NCBI RefSeq assembly: GCF_015477805.1
Contig: NZ_JADLQL010000007.1
Coordinates: 1-64,000, forward strand
Length of the DNA stretch: 64,000 nt
Reading direction: 5' to 3'
From: Nocardia flavorosea
Lineage (GTDB): Bacteria; Actinomycetota; Actinomycetes; Mycobacteriales; Mycobacteriaceae
Shown: positions 1 through 8,289 of the stretch, piece by piece
How positions within the stretch are numbered: the stretch's first letter is position 1
Layout: each line of letters begins with the position of its first letter
Program-made: the position numbers and the translations under genes
Notes under the pieces: model-generated
What the model saw: only the letters and a program-made list of their open reading frames with translations
Told to the model about the DNA's origin: nothing
Database searches by the model: none

Positions 1-127
1 CGCGTGCTGTGCCGCGTGCTGTGCCGCGTGCTGTGCCGCGTGCTGTGCCGCGTGCTGTGCCGCGTGCTGTGCCGCGTGCTGTGCCGCGTGCTGTGCCGCG
101 TGCTGTGCCGCGTGCTGTGCCGCGTGC
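1..127. repeat. 12-bp tandem repeat array, truncated by window edge
   Basis: The unit CGCGTGCTGTGC occurs ten times without a mismatch in 1-120, followed by seven bases of an eleventh unit before the sequence diverges. The window starts exactly on a unit boundary, so the array probably continues upstream. Because the unit is a multiple of three, one frame stays open through it (repeating Arg-Val-Leu-Cys), but there is no sign that it is translated. It could be a slippage-prone minisatellite or the 3' end of a repeat-containing gene lying outside the window. Confidence 0.95.
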
Positions 128-297
128 AGTCTGCAAGGGCTGTATCGAGTGAGTCCGGCCGGGCTGTGATGAGGGCGGAACACCGGCCTGTGCACGAGTT
201 CGCCGAGGTACACGGCGGCCCGCGGTGCGGGTGGAGTGTCGGCATGTTTACGCGCGGGGCCCGAACCGTCGGGGAGATACCGCTTAGTCTGGGTGAT
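128..297. other. Intergenic leader before the DUF5666 gene
   Basis: No separate gene is seen. A -10-like TTAGTC lies about 8 nt before the ATG at 298 and no Shine-Dalgarno sequence is visible, so the downstream transcript may be leaderless. The frame of the downstream gene is open through this region and the repeats, but the Pro/Asp-rich start at 298 looks like the true N terminus. Confidence 0.5.
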
Positions 298-1101
298 ATG
301 ACCAACCCGAACGATCCCTGGGCACGGCGGCCGGACGACGATCCGACCCAGCGCCTGGGTCAGCCGGGAGAATCGGCGACCGAGAAGCTGCCCACGGCCG
401 ATGGGCCGGGCTTCGTGGAGCCGACCACGGCCTACCCGGGTACCGATCCCTACGGCGGCTGGGGGCCGGGGCCCAACCCGACCCGGGAGATGCCGACCTA
501 CGACAGTTACGCCTTCGGCAATCCGCAATGGGGGTCGGGCGGGCCGGCCCCGCAGGATCCGTACGGCCAGTCCGGCGGACCACTGCCCGGGCACCCGCAG
601 GAACCGCCGCGGCCGCCGTCGAACAAAACCGGTATCTGGCTCGGGGTCGGCTTGGCCGCCATCGTGCTGATCGGTCTGGCCGGTGCGGGCGCCGGAATGC
701 TGTTCGGTGGTGACGATTCACAGTCCTCCGCCGGTGATACGACGACCACCAGCCGGACGCTCGGCAGGCAGGCCCCGCCGCCGCCCGAGGAATCGTTCCC
801 CGAGTTACCGCCTCTGCCGGGCGACCCGGGTATGCCCGATTCCGGTGATCCGAACGCGGGCGGCACCACCATGGGCACGATCAGTTCCAACAGCGGTGGC
901 ACACTGACGCTCAGCACTCTCACCGGTAGCGAGGTCACGGTGCATACGACCGAGGACACCCAGGTGATCTCGCTGGCGGGCGCCACGGTCGACGCGCTGC
1001 CCGCCGGGGATCTGGTGATCGTGCAGGGGCAGAAGAGCCCGGACGGGTCCATTCAGGCCGAGGTGATCATCAGCACCGCCCTCGACGGGGGCGGCCGATG
1101 A
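298..1101 (+). CDS. Membrane-anchored DUF5666-like protein with disordered Pro-rich N terminus
   Basis: The product has 267 residues. Residues 1-110 are Pro/Gly-rich and probably cytoplasmic; a single transmembrane helix covers about 113-137; a Pro-rich linker follows. The C-terminal part (about 190-262) reads like a small beta-barrel of DUF5666 type (MGTISS..., GTLTLSTLTGSEVTV, ADLVIVQGQ-like strands). The exported domain presumably faces the cell wall, but its function is unknown. The N terminus holds DPTQRL and SATEKL, which fit the T-[EQ]-x-[LI] motif often phosphorylated by mycobacterial Ser/Thr kinases; that is inference. The ATG at 298 was chosen over much longer in-frame extensions that run into repeat DNA. 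ttfA follows 65 bp downstream. Confidence 0.75.
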   Translation: MTNPNDPWARRPDDDPTQRLGQPGESATEKLPTADGPGFVEPTTAYPGTDPYGGWGPGPNPTREMPTYDSYAFGNPQWGSGGPAPQDPYGQSGGPLPGHPQEPPRPPSNKTGIWLGVGLAAIVLIGLAGAGAGMLFGGDDSQSSAGDTTTTSRTLGRQAPPPPEESFPELPPLPGDPGMPDSGDPNAGGTTMGTISSNSGGTLTLSTLTGSEVTVHTTEDTQVISLAGATVDALPAGDLVIVQGQKSPDGSIQAEVIISTALDGGGR

Positions 1102-1166
1102 GAAAACCGCGGCGCGCAGTGTGGGTGCCCGGCATTACGCCGGGCGGGTGGATAGGCTAGGCGACG

Positions 1167-2234
1167 ATGACGGCAATATGGTTCGGGCTGGCGGCAATCA
1201 CCCTCGCGGGTGCGATCGTGCTGCTCTACTTCGACCGGCGCCAGCGGCAGCGGACCGGTCATGCGCGCCAGGTGTGGGCGAAAGCCCAGGGATACACCTA
1301 TGTATCGGTGGAACCCGCGCTTGCTTCGACTTGGCGGCGCGGTGCGCTGGCCAAGCTCGGATACCTGACGGCGGTCGATGTGGTGACCGGTATCCGCAAG
1401 GGCGAGAAATTCGTGCTGCTGGATCTGGAGGATTCCGCGACGCTGGTCGCGGTACGCCGGCAGATCGGCTCGGATATCGACGTCGATATGCGGGTGAAGA
1501 CGATGAATCCGCCCAAGGACGCCGATCTGGAACTGCTCGGCGCCATCGGTGACCGGGTGGTGTTCGCGACCAACCCGGAGATCGCCCGGCACGCGGTGGA
1601 CCAGCGGATGGTCGCGTTCATCGAATCGCTGTCCGATACCGTGCAGATGCTGTGGAGCGAGGGCAACTGGACTCTCGGCATGCTCCCCGTCGGCACGGCC
1701 GCCAAGGACTGGGAAACCGGTATCGACGCCGTTCTGCGGTTGTCCGGTCTGCTGCACGTACTGCCGCCGGTGACCGAGAACCGCAATGAGGACCCCGAGC
1801 CCCGCCCGGCGCATCCCCGGGCCCGGATCCGTTCGGCGGAATACGACGACGACGCACCGGACGGCCCGGACGACGATTACGACGATTACGACGAGTACCC
1901 CGACGACGGCGACGGCGACTACGGTCACCCGGGGCCCGGCGTCCGTTATCGGCGTGATGTTCCGGAAGATGCCGCGGACTCCGGTGAGCGGAACACCGCC
2001 GGTGACGAGGAATCGCCCCGCCGGCCGAGTCTGGCCGTGGTGCCCGATGCCCGGCCCGCGAACCGCGCACCGCGTCCCGAACCGGCGGGTGCGCGGTCCG
2101 GCCGGACAGATGAACCGGATCGGCCCGCCCCGGACCGCCGCGATTCCGCCGCCGACGACGAGAACGCCCCCCGGTTGCCGGGTGGGCCCTTCCACCCCGG
2201 TTTCCGCCCCTACCAGGGGCCGGTGCCGCAGTAG
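1167..2234 (+). CDS. ttfA: TtfA-like trehalose monomycolate transport factor (Rv0383c family)
   Basis: The product has 355 residues. An N-terminal membrane helix spans about 4-21 (AIWFGLAAITLAGAIVLLYF), followed by a basic DRRQRQR stretch, which implies a cytoplasmic domain to about residue 205. The remaining 150 residues are disordered and very acidic (DDDYDDYDEYPDDGDGDY), then Pro/Arg-rich. Domain order and adjacency to pyrE match Rv0383c/MSMEG_0736 (TtfA), an accessory factor of the MmpL3 mycolate flippase complex. The assignment therefore rests on family and synteny, not on a catalytic motif. The C-terminal tail appears longer than in mycobacterial members. If correct, it acts at the growing pole in mycomembrane assembly. 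Confidence 0.72.
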   Translation: MTAIWFGLAAITLAGAIVLLYFDRRQRQRTGHARQVWAKAQGYTYVSVEPALASTWRRGALAKLGYLTAVDVVTGIRKGEKFVLLDLEDSATLVAVRRQIGSDIDVDMRVKTMNPPKDADLELLGAIGDRVVFATNPEIARHAVDQRMVAFIESLSDTVQMLWSEGNWTLGMLPVGTAAKDWETGIDAVLRLSGLLHVLPPVTENRNEDPEPRPAHPRARIRSAEYDDDAPDGPDDDYDDYDEYPDDGDGDYGHPGPGVRYRRDVPEDAADSGERNTAGDEESPRRPSLAVVPDARPANRAPRPEPAGARSGRTDEPDRPAPDRRDSAADDENAPRLPGGPFHPGFRPYQGPVPQ

Positions 2235-2359
2235 CTCCGCGATGACTCGCGACCTGCGGTAACCGTCACGGCGGCGTCCCCGTATCCTGCTCGCAGGGCG
2301 CCGAGCATGCGCCGCGACCGAACTCGCCGCGACTCGCCTCCACGGGCGGAAGGACACCG

Positions 2360-2908
2360 ATGATCGAGCAGGCAACGACCGACCGGGATGTCTTGGCCGG
2401 GCTGGTGCGCGATTTAGCCGTCGTGCACGGCAAGGTGACATTGTCCTCCGGAAAAGAGGCCGATTACTACGTCGATCTGCGACGGGCGACCCTGCACCAT
2501 CGCGCCGGGCCGCTGATCGGGAAACTGCTGCGGGAACTGGTTGCCGATTGGGATTTCGACGCGGTCGGCGGGCTCACCATGGGCGCCGATCCGGTCGCGC
2601 TGGCCGTGATGCACGCCCCGGGCCGGCCCATCGACGCCTTCGTGGTGCGCAAGGCCGCGAAAACCCACGGAATGCAACGGCAGATCGAGGGACCGGACGT
2701 GGTGGGCAAACGGGTGCTGGTCGTGGAGGACACCACGACCACCGGTAATTCCCCGCTGACTGCCGTGCGTGCGTTGCGTGAGGTGGGCGCGACGGTGGTC
2801 GGAGTGGCCACTGTGGTCGACCGGGAAACCGGCGCGGATCGCGTGATCGCCGACGAAGGTCTGCCCTATCGCTCCATACTCGGTCTGAAGGATCTGGCAC
2901 TGGGCTGA
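2360..2908 (+). CDS. pyrE: Orotate phosphoribosyltransferase
   Basis: The product has 182 residues, normal for the family. It transfers ribose-5-phosphate from PRPP to orotate in de novo UMP synthesis. The PRPP-binding loop is clear (VLVVEDTTTTGNSPLTAV), as are the KVTLSSGKEADYYVDLR orotate-side motif and the catalytic-loop region with FVVRKAAKTHG. The ATG at 2360 follows GGAAGGA by about 6 nt. It lies between ttfA and a FabH-like gene, an actinobacterial rather than a pyr-operon context; the other pyrimidine genes are not in the window. Confidence 0.96.
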   Translation: MIEQATTDRDVLAGLVRDLAVVHGKVTLSSGKEADYYVDLRRATLHHRAGPLIGKLLRELVADWDFDAVGGLTMGADPVALAVMHAPGRPIDAFVVRKAAKTHGMQRQIEGPDVVGKRVLVVEDTTTTGNSPLTAVRALREVGATVVGVATVVDRETGADRVIADEGLPYRSILGLKDLALG

Positions 2909-2980
2909 ACCGACGGGCTGTTCGACGTCGCATCCGGCTCCGTTAGCCTGGGAATCCGTCAGAACTGTGAGTGAAGGGTC

Positions 2981-4048
2981 GTGAGCGTCGTGGTGAGCAT
3001 TGCCGGCAAAAAGGGGCACGACAACGTCGCGATGCTCGGAATCGGTGCCTACCGGCCGCAGCGCGTGGTCAGCAACGATGAGGTGTGCCAGGTGCTGGAC
3101 TCCTCGGACGAATGGATTTTCGAGCGCAGCGGTATCCGCAACCGGCGCTGGATCAGCGGTGACGAATCGCTGCGGTCGATCTCCGTGGCGGCCGGCGGGC
3201 GGGCGCTGCGCAACAGCGGCGTGGACCCCTCGCGGATCGGCGCGCTGATCCTGGCCACCTCCAGCTGGCCGATGCTGACCCCGCACGGTGCTCCGATCGT
3301 CGCCAGTGATCTGGGGATGAACGGTATTCCCGCCTTCGATCTCACCTCCGGCTGCGGTGGATTCGGCTACGGGCTCGGTGTGGCCGCGGATATGATCCGC
3401 GCCGGTTCCGCGGAATACGTACTGCTCATCGGCGCCGAAACGATGACCATCGGGATCGACCCCACCGACCGGGGCACGGCTTTCATCTTCGGTGACGGCG
3501 CGGGCGCGGTGGTGATCGGGCCGAGCGAGGAGAACGGGATCTCGCCGACGGTCTGGGGCAGCGACGGCGAGAACGCCGAGGCGATCAAACAGGACGTCAA
3601 CTTCGTCGATTACATGCAGCGGGCGCAGGACCTGCAGGGCACCGATCCCGAAGTGGAGCCGGTCGGCCGGATGTCGCTGCGGATGGAGGGGCCCCGGGTT
3701 TTCCGCTGGGCGGCCGTCACGTTGCCGCGTGCGCTGTCCACCGCACTGGATATGGCCGGGGTATCCAAGGACGATATCGAGGTTTTCATCCCGCATCAGG
3801 CCAATGCCCGGATCAACGAGCTGATGAAGAAGAACCTGGGCCTGGCCGAGGACATCCCGATGGCGGGCGATATCGAGAACACCGGGAACACTTCCGCTGC
3901 CTCGATTCCGCTGGCTATGGAGGAGATGCTCGCCACCGGTAAGGCCAAGGGCGGTCAGCTGGCACTGCTGCTCGGTTTCGGTGCGGGGCTCAGCTATGCG
4001 GGCCAGGTCGTGACCCTGCCGCCGGCTCCCGCCGAGGCGAGCCTGTAG
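2981..4048 (+). CDS. FabH-like beta-ketoacyl-ACP synthase III
   Basis: The product has 355 residues and thiolase fold. The catalytic triad of the KAS III family is intact: Cys125 in LTSGCGGFGYGLG, His272 in FIPHQAN and Asn303 in NTGNTSAASIP. It should condense a CoA-linked starter with malonyl-ACP, or make a related C-C, ester or thioester bond. It has a 15-20 residue N-terminal extension compared with a compact FabH, and no other fatty-acid genes lie nearby, so it may be a specialised paralogue rather than the housekeeping enzyme. The GTG at 2981 follows GAAGGGTC. The stop overlaps the next start region (TAGTGATG), suggesting coupled translation with the lysoplasmalogenase-like gene. Confidence 0.88.
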   Translation: MSVVVSIAGKKGHDNVAMLGIGAYRPQRVVSNDEVCQVLDSSDEWIFERSGIRNRRWISGDESLRSISVAAGGRALRNSGVDPSRIGALILATSSWPMLTPHGAPIVASDLGMNGIPAFDLTSGCGGFGYGLGVAADMIRAGSAEYVLLIGAETMTIGIDPTDRGTAFIFGDGAGAVVIGPSEENGISPTVWGSDGENAEAIKQDVNFVDYMQRAQDLQGTDPEVEPVGRMSLRMEGPRVFRWAAVTLPRALSTALDMAGVSKDDIEVFIPHQANARINELMKKNLGLAEDIPMAGDIENTGNTSAASIPLAMEEMLATGKAKGGQLALLLGFGAGLSYAGQVVTLPPAPAEASL

Positions 4049-4050
4049 TG

Positions 4051-4740
4051 ATGCGGCCTTTCCGCGCGGGCTATCTGGTCGCGACCGCCGTCACCGTGGC
4101 GGGTGCGCTGACCGGCCGGCAATCGTTGCAGTGGGCGGCGAAACCACTGATGATGCCGTTGCTGGCGGCCGATATCGCCACCAGCACAGCGGATATCGCA
4201 CCACCGGAGCGGACCCTGCTGCTGGGTTCGCTCGGCGCTGCGACTGTCGGTGATGTGCTGCTCATCGAACCCGACGACGATCGCCGGCTGATCGCCGGTG
4301 CCTCGTCGTTCGCGGTCATGCAAACCGGATACGCGGCGCTGTGGTGGCGTCGCGGCGCACGGCCCCGAGCGAATACTGTCGTTCCACGCGTACTGGCCTG
4401 GGCCGGCGCCGCCGGGATGCTGCGAACCAAAGCCCCCGCACTCGCCGCACCGTTGAGCGCCTACGGCCTCACCCTGGGCAGCGCCGCGGTCCTGGCGTCC
4501 GATCCGGCGCTGGCGCCGGGCGCGAAAAACCTTGCCGGACTCACCGTTCCCGATACGGATCCGCGCAGCCGGCTCGGTCTGGGCGCACTGCTGTTCACGG
4601 TTTCCGACGGTCTCATCGTGGTCCGGCGGCTGTTCGCCCGCGGGCAGCGGTCACGCCGTATTCTCGAGGGAATCATTCTGGCGTCCTACGGTGGCGCCCA
4701 ATTCCTGCTCACCGACCCGCGGGCGCATACGCGCCGCTGA
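4051..4740 (+). CDS. YhhN/TMEM86 family protein, putative lysoplasmalogenase
   Basis: The product has 229 residues with about seven or eight hydrophobic segments and short loops. The KPLMMPLLAADI segment, the GDVLLI segment and the AYGLTLGSA segment resemble YhhN-family proteins, which hydrolyse the vinyl-ether bond of lysoplasmalogens or related lipids. A GTG at 4048 overlapping the preceding stop is an alternative start. Coupling to a KAS III gene suggests a lipid-related role, but the substrate in this organism is unknown. Confidence 0.68.
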   Translation: MRPFRAGYLVATAVTVAGALTGRQSLQWAAKPLMMPLLAADIATSTADIAPPERTLLLGSLGAATVGDVLLIEPDDDRRLIAGASSFAVMQTGYAALWWRRGARPRANTVVPRVLAWAGAAGMLRTKAPALAAPLSAYGLTLGSAAVLASDPALAPGAKNLAGLTVPDTDPRSRLGLGALLFTVSDGLIVVRRLFARGQRSRRILEGIILASYGGAQFLLTDPRAHTRR

Positions 4741-4906
4741 GCCGTAGACGCGTGGTACGGCGGTTGGTGTTGGGCCGATGGTGGGTGGATGACCTTGGGC
4801 CGGAGGCGAATCGGTTATACCGAGCCGGGAAGCGACGGGCGGTACCGAGCCGTCGACTGCGAATTTCCGGTCGTGTGGGGTTGCCCGGTGCGGTTACTAT
4901 CCACGC

Positions 4907-5221
4907 ATGAGTTACCCCACCCCGCCGCCCGGGTACGGATATCCCGGATACGGTCCGCCGCCGCCGGATCATCCGCAGACGACCACCGTGCTCGTTCTCG
5001 GGATCGTCAGCCTGTTCTGTGCGATCTGCGGGCCGTTCGCGTGGGTGATGGGTAAGAAGGCGCTCAACGAGATCGACGCTTCCGGCGGCACCGTCGGTGG
5101 TCGTAGCAATGTGATGATCGGTTATGTGCTCGGCATCGTCACATCGGTCGTGCTGATCCTGTATCTGCTGGCCGTTGTCTTCTTCATCGTGGTGGCGGTC
5201 ATCGGGGCGGCGTCGGCCTGA
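4907..5221 (+). CDS. Small DUF4190-type membrane protein
   Basis: The product has 104 residues. A Pro/Gly/Tyr-rich cytoplasmic N terminus (about 1-25) precedes two hydrophobic segments (about 26-46 and 68-98) joined by a short loop with GKKALNEIDASGG, which is characteristic of DUF4190 proteins. The function is unknown. No Shine-Dalgarno sequence is visible; TACTAT at 4895-4900 ends six bases before the ATG, the arrangement of a leaderless transcript. It is monocistronic and convergent with the methyltransferase gene. Confidence 0.75.
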   Translation: MSYPTPPPGYGYPGYGPPPPDHPQTTTVLVLGIVSLFCAICGPFAWVMGKKALNEIDASGGTVGGRSNVMIGYVLGIVTSVVLILYLLAVVFFIVVAVIGAASA

Positions 5222-5263
5222 TAGCCGTCCGCCCGGTCTGCAACGAGCCGGGGCTCGGTTGTC

Positions 5264-6043
5264 TCACCAGGCGGTGGTGAGGTCGGCGTGCTGCCGGATC
5301 CAGGTGTGCATGGCGATACCCGCCGCAACACCTGCATTGATGCTGCGGGTGGACCCGAATTGGGCGATGGAGACGGTGAGTACCGCGGCATCGCGGGCGC
5401 CGTCGCTCACCCCGGGGCCCTCTTGGCCGAACAGCAGCAGGCAGCGGCGCGGTAGGCGCACCGTTTCCAGCGGAACCGAGCCCGGCACGTTGTCCACCGC
5501 GACCACGCTCAGATCTTCGGCGGTGGTGAATTCCAGCAGTGCGTCGATATCGGGATGGTGCACGATGTGCTGGTAGCGGTCGGTGACCATGGCGCCGCGG
5601 CGGTTCCAGCGGCGGCGGCCGACGATATGTACCGCACCGGCCGCGAAGGCGTTGGCGGTGCGCACCACGGTGCCGATATTCGCGTCGTGCCCGAAATTCT
5701 CGATCGCGATATGGAAGGGGTGTCGGCGCCGGTCGATATCGGCGACGATCGCCTCCCGGGTCCAGTACCGGTACGCGTCGACCACATTGCGGCGATCGCC
5801 TTCCGCGAGCAGAACCGGATCGAGCCGGTCGTCCTCCGGCGGCGGCCCGGTGTGCTCGTCGTTCCACGGACCGACTCCGTGCGGGTGTTCGCCCCATTCC
5901 GTGGGTCCGGATTCGGTCTCGCTGGGTTCGGCTGCCATATCGTCGTCGTGCCCGGCGGCTTCGGGTGCCGGTGCGACCGCCGCGGTGGCCTCGGTCGGGC
6001 GATGGTCGGGGCCGGGGCCGGCCGATGGCGCTGCGTTCGTCAC
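5264..6043 (-). CDS. TrmH/SpoU-family RNA 2'-O-methyltransferase
   Basis: The product has 259 residues. The first 80 are low-complexity Ala/Pro/Glu-rich and probably disordered. The SPOUT domain then shows motif 1 (NFGHDANIGTVVRTANAF), motif 2 (LLLFGQEGPGVS) and motif 3 (IAQFGSTRSINAGVAAGIAM) of the deep trefoil knot that binds S-adenosylmethionine. It should methylate a ribose 2'-OH in rRNA or tRNA; the exact target cannot be read from the sequence. It corresponds in type and neighbourhood to the RNA methyltransferase gene near pyrE in mycobacteria. The start is GTG at 6043. Confidence 0.88.
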   Translation of the reverse strand: MTNAAPSAGPGPDHRPTEATAAVAPAPEAAGHDDDMAAEPSETESGPTEWGEHPHGVGPWNDEHTGPPPEDDRLDPVLLAEGDRRNVVDAYRYWTREAIVADIDRRRHPFHIAIENFGHDANIGTVVRTANAFAAGAVHIVGRRRWNRRGAMVTDRYQHIVHHPDIDALLEFTTAEDLSVVAVDNVPGSVPLETVRLPRRCLLLFGQEGPGVSDGARDAAVLTVSIAQFGSTRSINAGVAAGIAMHTWIRQHADLTTAW

Positions 6044-6333
6044 GGCACGATCGTAGTTCGGTGCACTGAGTCGGCCGCCGTTCGGCCTGGTCCGGTCGGA
6101 ATTGCCTGTGCCGACGCGATTTACCGTGGGACGCTTTATCGGTGCGAGAAGCCGCGTTGTGGAAACCAGCGTGTGTCAACCCCTCTTTACATAGCAGAAA
6201 TGCATTGCTCTGTGCTCTGTCCGGCGGTAATTCGCCTGGGAAACGACGTGAGGACGGGGGAATCGAACGGTTCCGCCTCGACTCGGTAACAATTGAGCGG
6301 CGGGAATTCCGTTTTTCCTGGCAATATGGGTGC

Positions 6334-7527
6334 ATGACCTCGCCCAGCGACGATCTCGACGTTCCCCGGCGCGTGGCCGGGCAACAGCGCAGGCCGCAGG
6401 GCAACCCCGCGACACTCTGGGCCGACCGCGCCGATATGGCCGAGGCCGCCATCGTGTCGCGGCATATCCAGCCGGTGTGGCTGCTGCCCGGTACCGCACT
6501 CGGCGTGGTGGGCTGGCCCGCCACCCGGCGGGAACGTTTCTTTCTGACCTGGCATTACTGGTGGCAGGCCCACCTCATCGATTGCGCCGTCGACGCGGCC
6601 AATCGCGCACCGACGATCGAACGGCGTAAACGGATCAGGGCATTGGTCCGATCGCATCGATTGCGCAATATCACCGGCTGGACCAATCGCTACTTCGACG
6701 ATATGGCCTGGTTGGCCATTGCCCTGGAACGGGCGGCGCGGATACAGGACAACGACGAGGCGCGCGGCGGCCTGGGGCCGCTCGAACAGAAACTGTTCGG
6801 TGCGTGGGACCCGGCAGTCGGCGGCGGTATTCCGTGGCGCGCCGGGGACGATTTCTACAATGCGCCGGCCAACGGCCCGGCCGGTATCGCGCTCTCGCGG
6901 CTGGGCCGCTACGAGCGGGCCGCCGAAATGGCCGACTGGATCGATACCACGCTGCGTGATCCGGAAACCGGTTTGATCTTCGACGGTATCCATCTCCCCT
7001 CCGGCACGCTCGAGAAAACCTTCTACACCTACTGCCAGGGAGTTGTGCTCGGACTGGAGACCGAACTCGCGGTGCACACCGGCGACCCGATCCATCTCGA
7101 CCGGGTCCACCGCCTGCTCGACGCCGTGGAGCAGAACCTCACCAATCTCGATTGTGTGGTCCGCGGCGGTTCCGGCGGCGACGGCGGACTGTTCAACGGG
7201 ATCCTCATCCGCTACCTCGCGCTCGTCGCGCTCATGCTCCCCGGCTCCGAACACGAGCAGCTGGCGGACCGCCGGATCGCGGCCCGGATCGTCAAGGAGT
7301 CGGCGGCCGCGGCCTGGGCCAACCGGCTCGACGTGGAGGGCGAGCCGCTGTTCGGGCACGATTGGACCCGCTCGGCCCAATTGCCCGGTGGTACCGCGGG
7401 CGCCGGTGGCCTCAATGCGAACGGCGCGGTGACCTCCTCCCGGGTCGCCGAACGCGACCTATCGGTGCAGCTCTCGGGTTGGATGCTCATGGAGGCTGCT
7501 CATATGGTCACCGCGGCGGGGCTGTAG
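6334..7527 (+). CDS. Glycoside hydrolase family 76 protein
   Basis: The product has 397 residues with no signal peptide, so it is probably cytoplasmic. The fold is an (alpha/alpha)6 barrel; Asp122-Asp123 in RYFDDMAWLAIAL match the paired aspartates of GH76 alpha-1,6-mannanase-like enzymes. GGIPWRAGDDFYNAPANGPA and KTFYTYCQGVVLG are further conserved stretches. Mannan or phosphatidylinositol-mannoside-type glycans are plausible substrates, but this is not shown. The ATG at 6334 follows CAATAT by six bases and has no Shine-Dalgarno sequence. Its last 69 bases overlap the 3' end of the convergent DedA gene. GH76, DedA and fba are also neighbours in M. tuberculosis. Confidence 0.85.
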   Translation: MTSPSDDLDVPRRVAGQQRRPQGNPATLWADRADMAEAAIVSRHIQPVWLLPGTALGVVGWPATRRERFFLTWHYWWQAHLIDCAVDAANRAPTIERRKRIRALVRSHRLRNITGWTNRYFDDMAWLAIALERAARIQDNDEARGGLGPLEQKLFGAWDPAVGGGIPWRAGDDFYNAPANGPAGIALSRLGRYERAAEMADWIDTTLRDPETGLIFDGIHLPSGTLEKTFYTYCQGVVLGLETELAVHTGDPIHLDRVHRLLDAVEQNLTNLDCVVRGGSGGDGGLFNGILIRYLALVALMLPGSEHEQLADRRIAARIVKESAAAAWANRLDVEGEPLFGHDWTRSAQLPGGTAGAGGLNANGAVTSSRVAERDLSVQLSGWMLMEAAHMVTAAGL

Positions 7528-8289
7528 CTCCCACCGTTGCGCGCCGGTGCCGTACGAGCGCGGCAGGGGCGCGCATTGTCCGCCGCCCAGCGCGGGCAGC
7601 GGCGTCGTGTCGGCGGTAGCGGAATCCACTTCGAAATCCTCGACGGGCTGAGCCATTTCGTGCCGGTACTGCCGGATTCCGATAACCGTGCCCACGATCA
7701 GGAAAACCACCAGCGATCCGGTCACGATGGGCATCAACCAAGAGAACTGCAGAATGAAATTACCGGCGTAATAGCCCATCAGCAGCAGGACCGGCGCCCA
7801 GATGATCGCGCCGATGGTGCTGGCGACGGTATAGCGGCGGTGATCCATTTCGGCGGCGCCCGCCACCATCGGGCACAACGTGCGCACCCACGGAATCCAT
7901 CGGGCGATGAGCACCGCGAAGAAGCCGTGCCGTTGCAGCAGTTCCGCCACCCTGGTCAGATTCTGAGTGTTGATATAGCGCCCGTTCTTCCGGGCGACGA
8001 GTTGGTGCCCGGTTCTGCGCCCGACGACATAGCCGACCTGGTTGCCGGCGATCGCGGCGACCATCGCCCCCGCCGACAGCAGCCATACCTGGCTTTCCCC
8101 GCTCGAATGCGAGGCCATCACTATCCCGGCGGTGAGCAGCATGGAATCACCGGGCAGGAAGAGCCCGAGGATGAATGCGCATTCCAGGAAGACGAAGGTC
8201 AGGACCACGGTCCAGACCAGCGCCGGACCGGCGGAGATCAAAGGATCGAAACTGCCCATCGCGTAGGGCTCGGCCGAGGCGGACACCAC
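7459..8289 (-). CDS. DedA-family membrane protein (first of two)
   Basis: The product has 276 residues from a GTG at 8289, or 266 from the ATG at 8259. The DedA/SNARE-associated domain shows ILGLFLPGDSMLLTAG and the conserved ARWIPWVRTLCPMVAG helix, with five or six membrane segments and a C-terminal hydrophilic tail from about residue 215. DedA proteins help maintain envelope and proton-motive-force homeostasis and include undecaprenyl-phosphate flippases. The gene directly abuts the stop of the second dedA gene (TAA then GTG), so the pair is an operon. The tail coding sequence overlaps the end of the GH76 gene antisense. Confidence 0.88.
   Translation of the reverse strand: MVSASAEPYAMGSFDPLISAGPALVWTVVLTFVFLECAFILGLFLPGDSMLLTAGIVMASHSSGESQVWLLSAGAMVAAIAGNQVGYVVGRRTGHQLVARKNGRYINTQNLTRVAELLQRHGFFAVLIARWIPWVRTLCPMVAGAAEMDHRRYTVASTIGAIIWAPVLLLMGYYAGNFILQFSWLMPIVTGSLVVFLIVGTVIGIRQYRHEMAQPVEDFEVDSATADTTPLPALGGGQCAPLPRSYGTGAQRWELQPRRGDHMSSLHEHPTRELHR

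Noticed and set aside
4-297. Open frame through the 12-bp repeats, in frame with the DUF5666 gene
   Set aside because: Repeating Arg-Val-Leu-Cys followed by sequence unlike any N terminus; a leaderless-type start at 298 explains the gene better.
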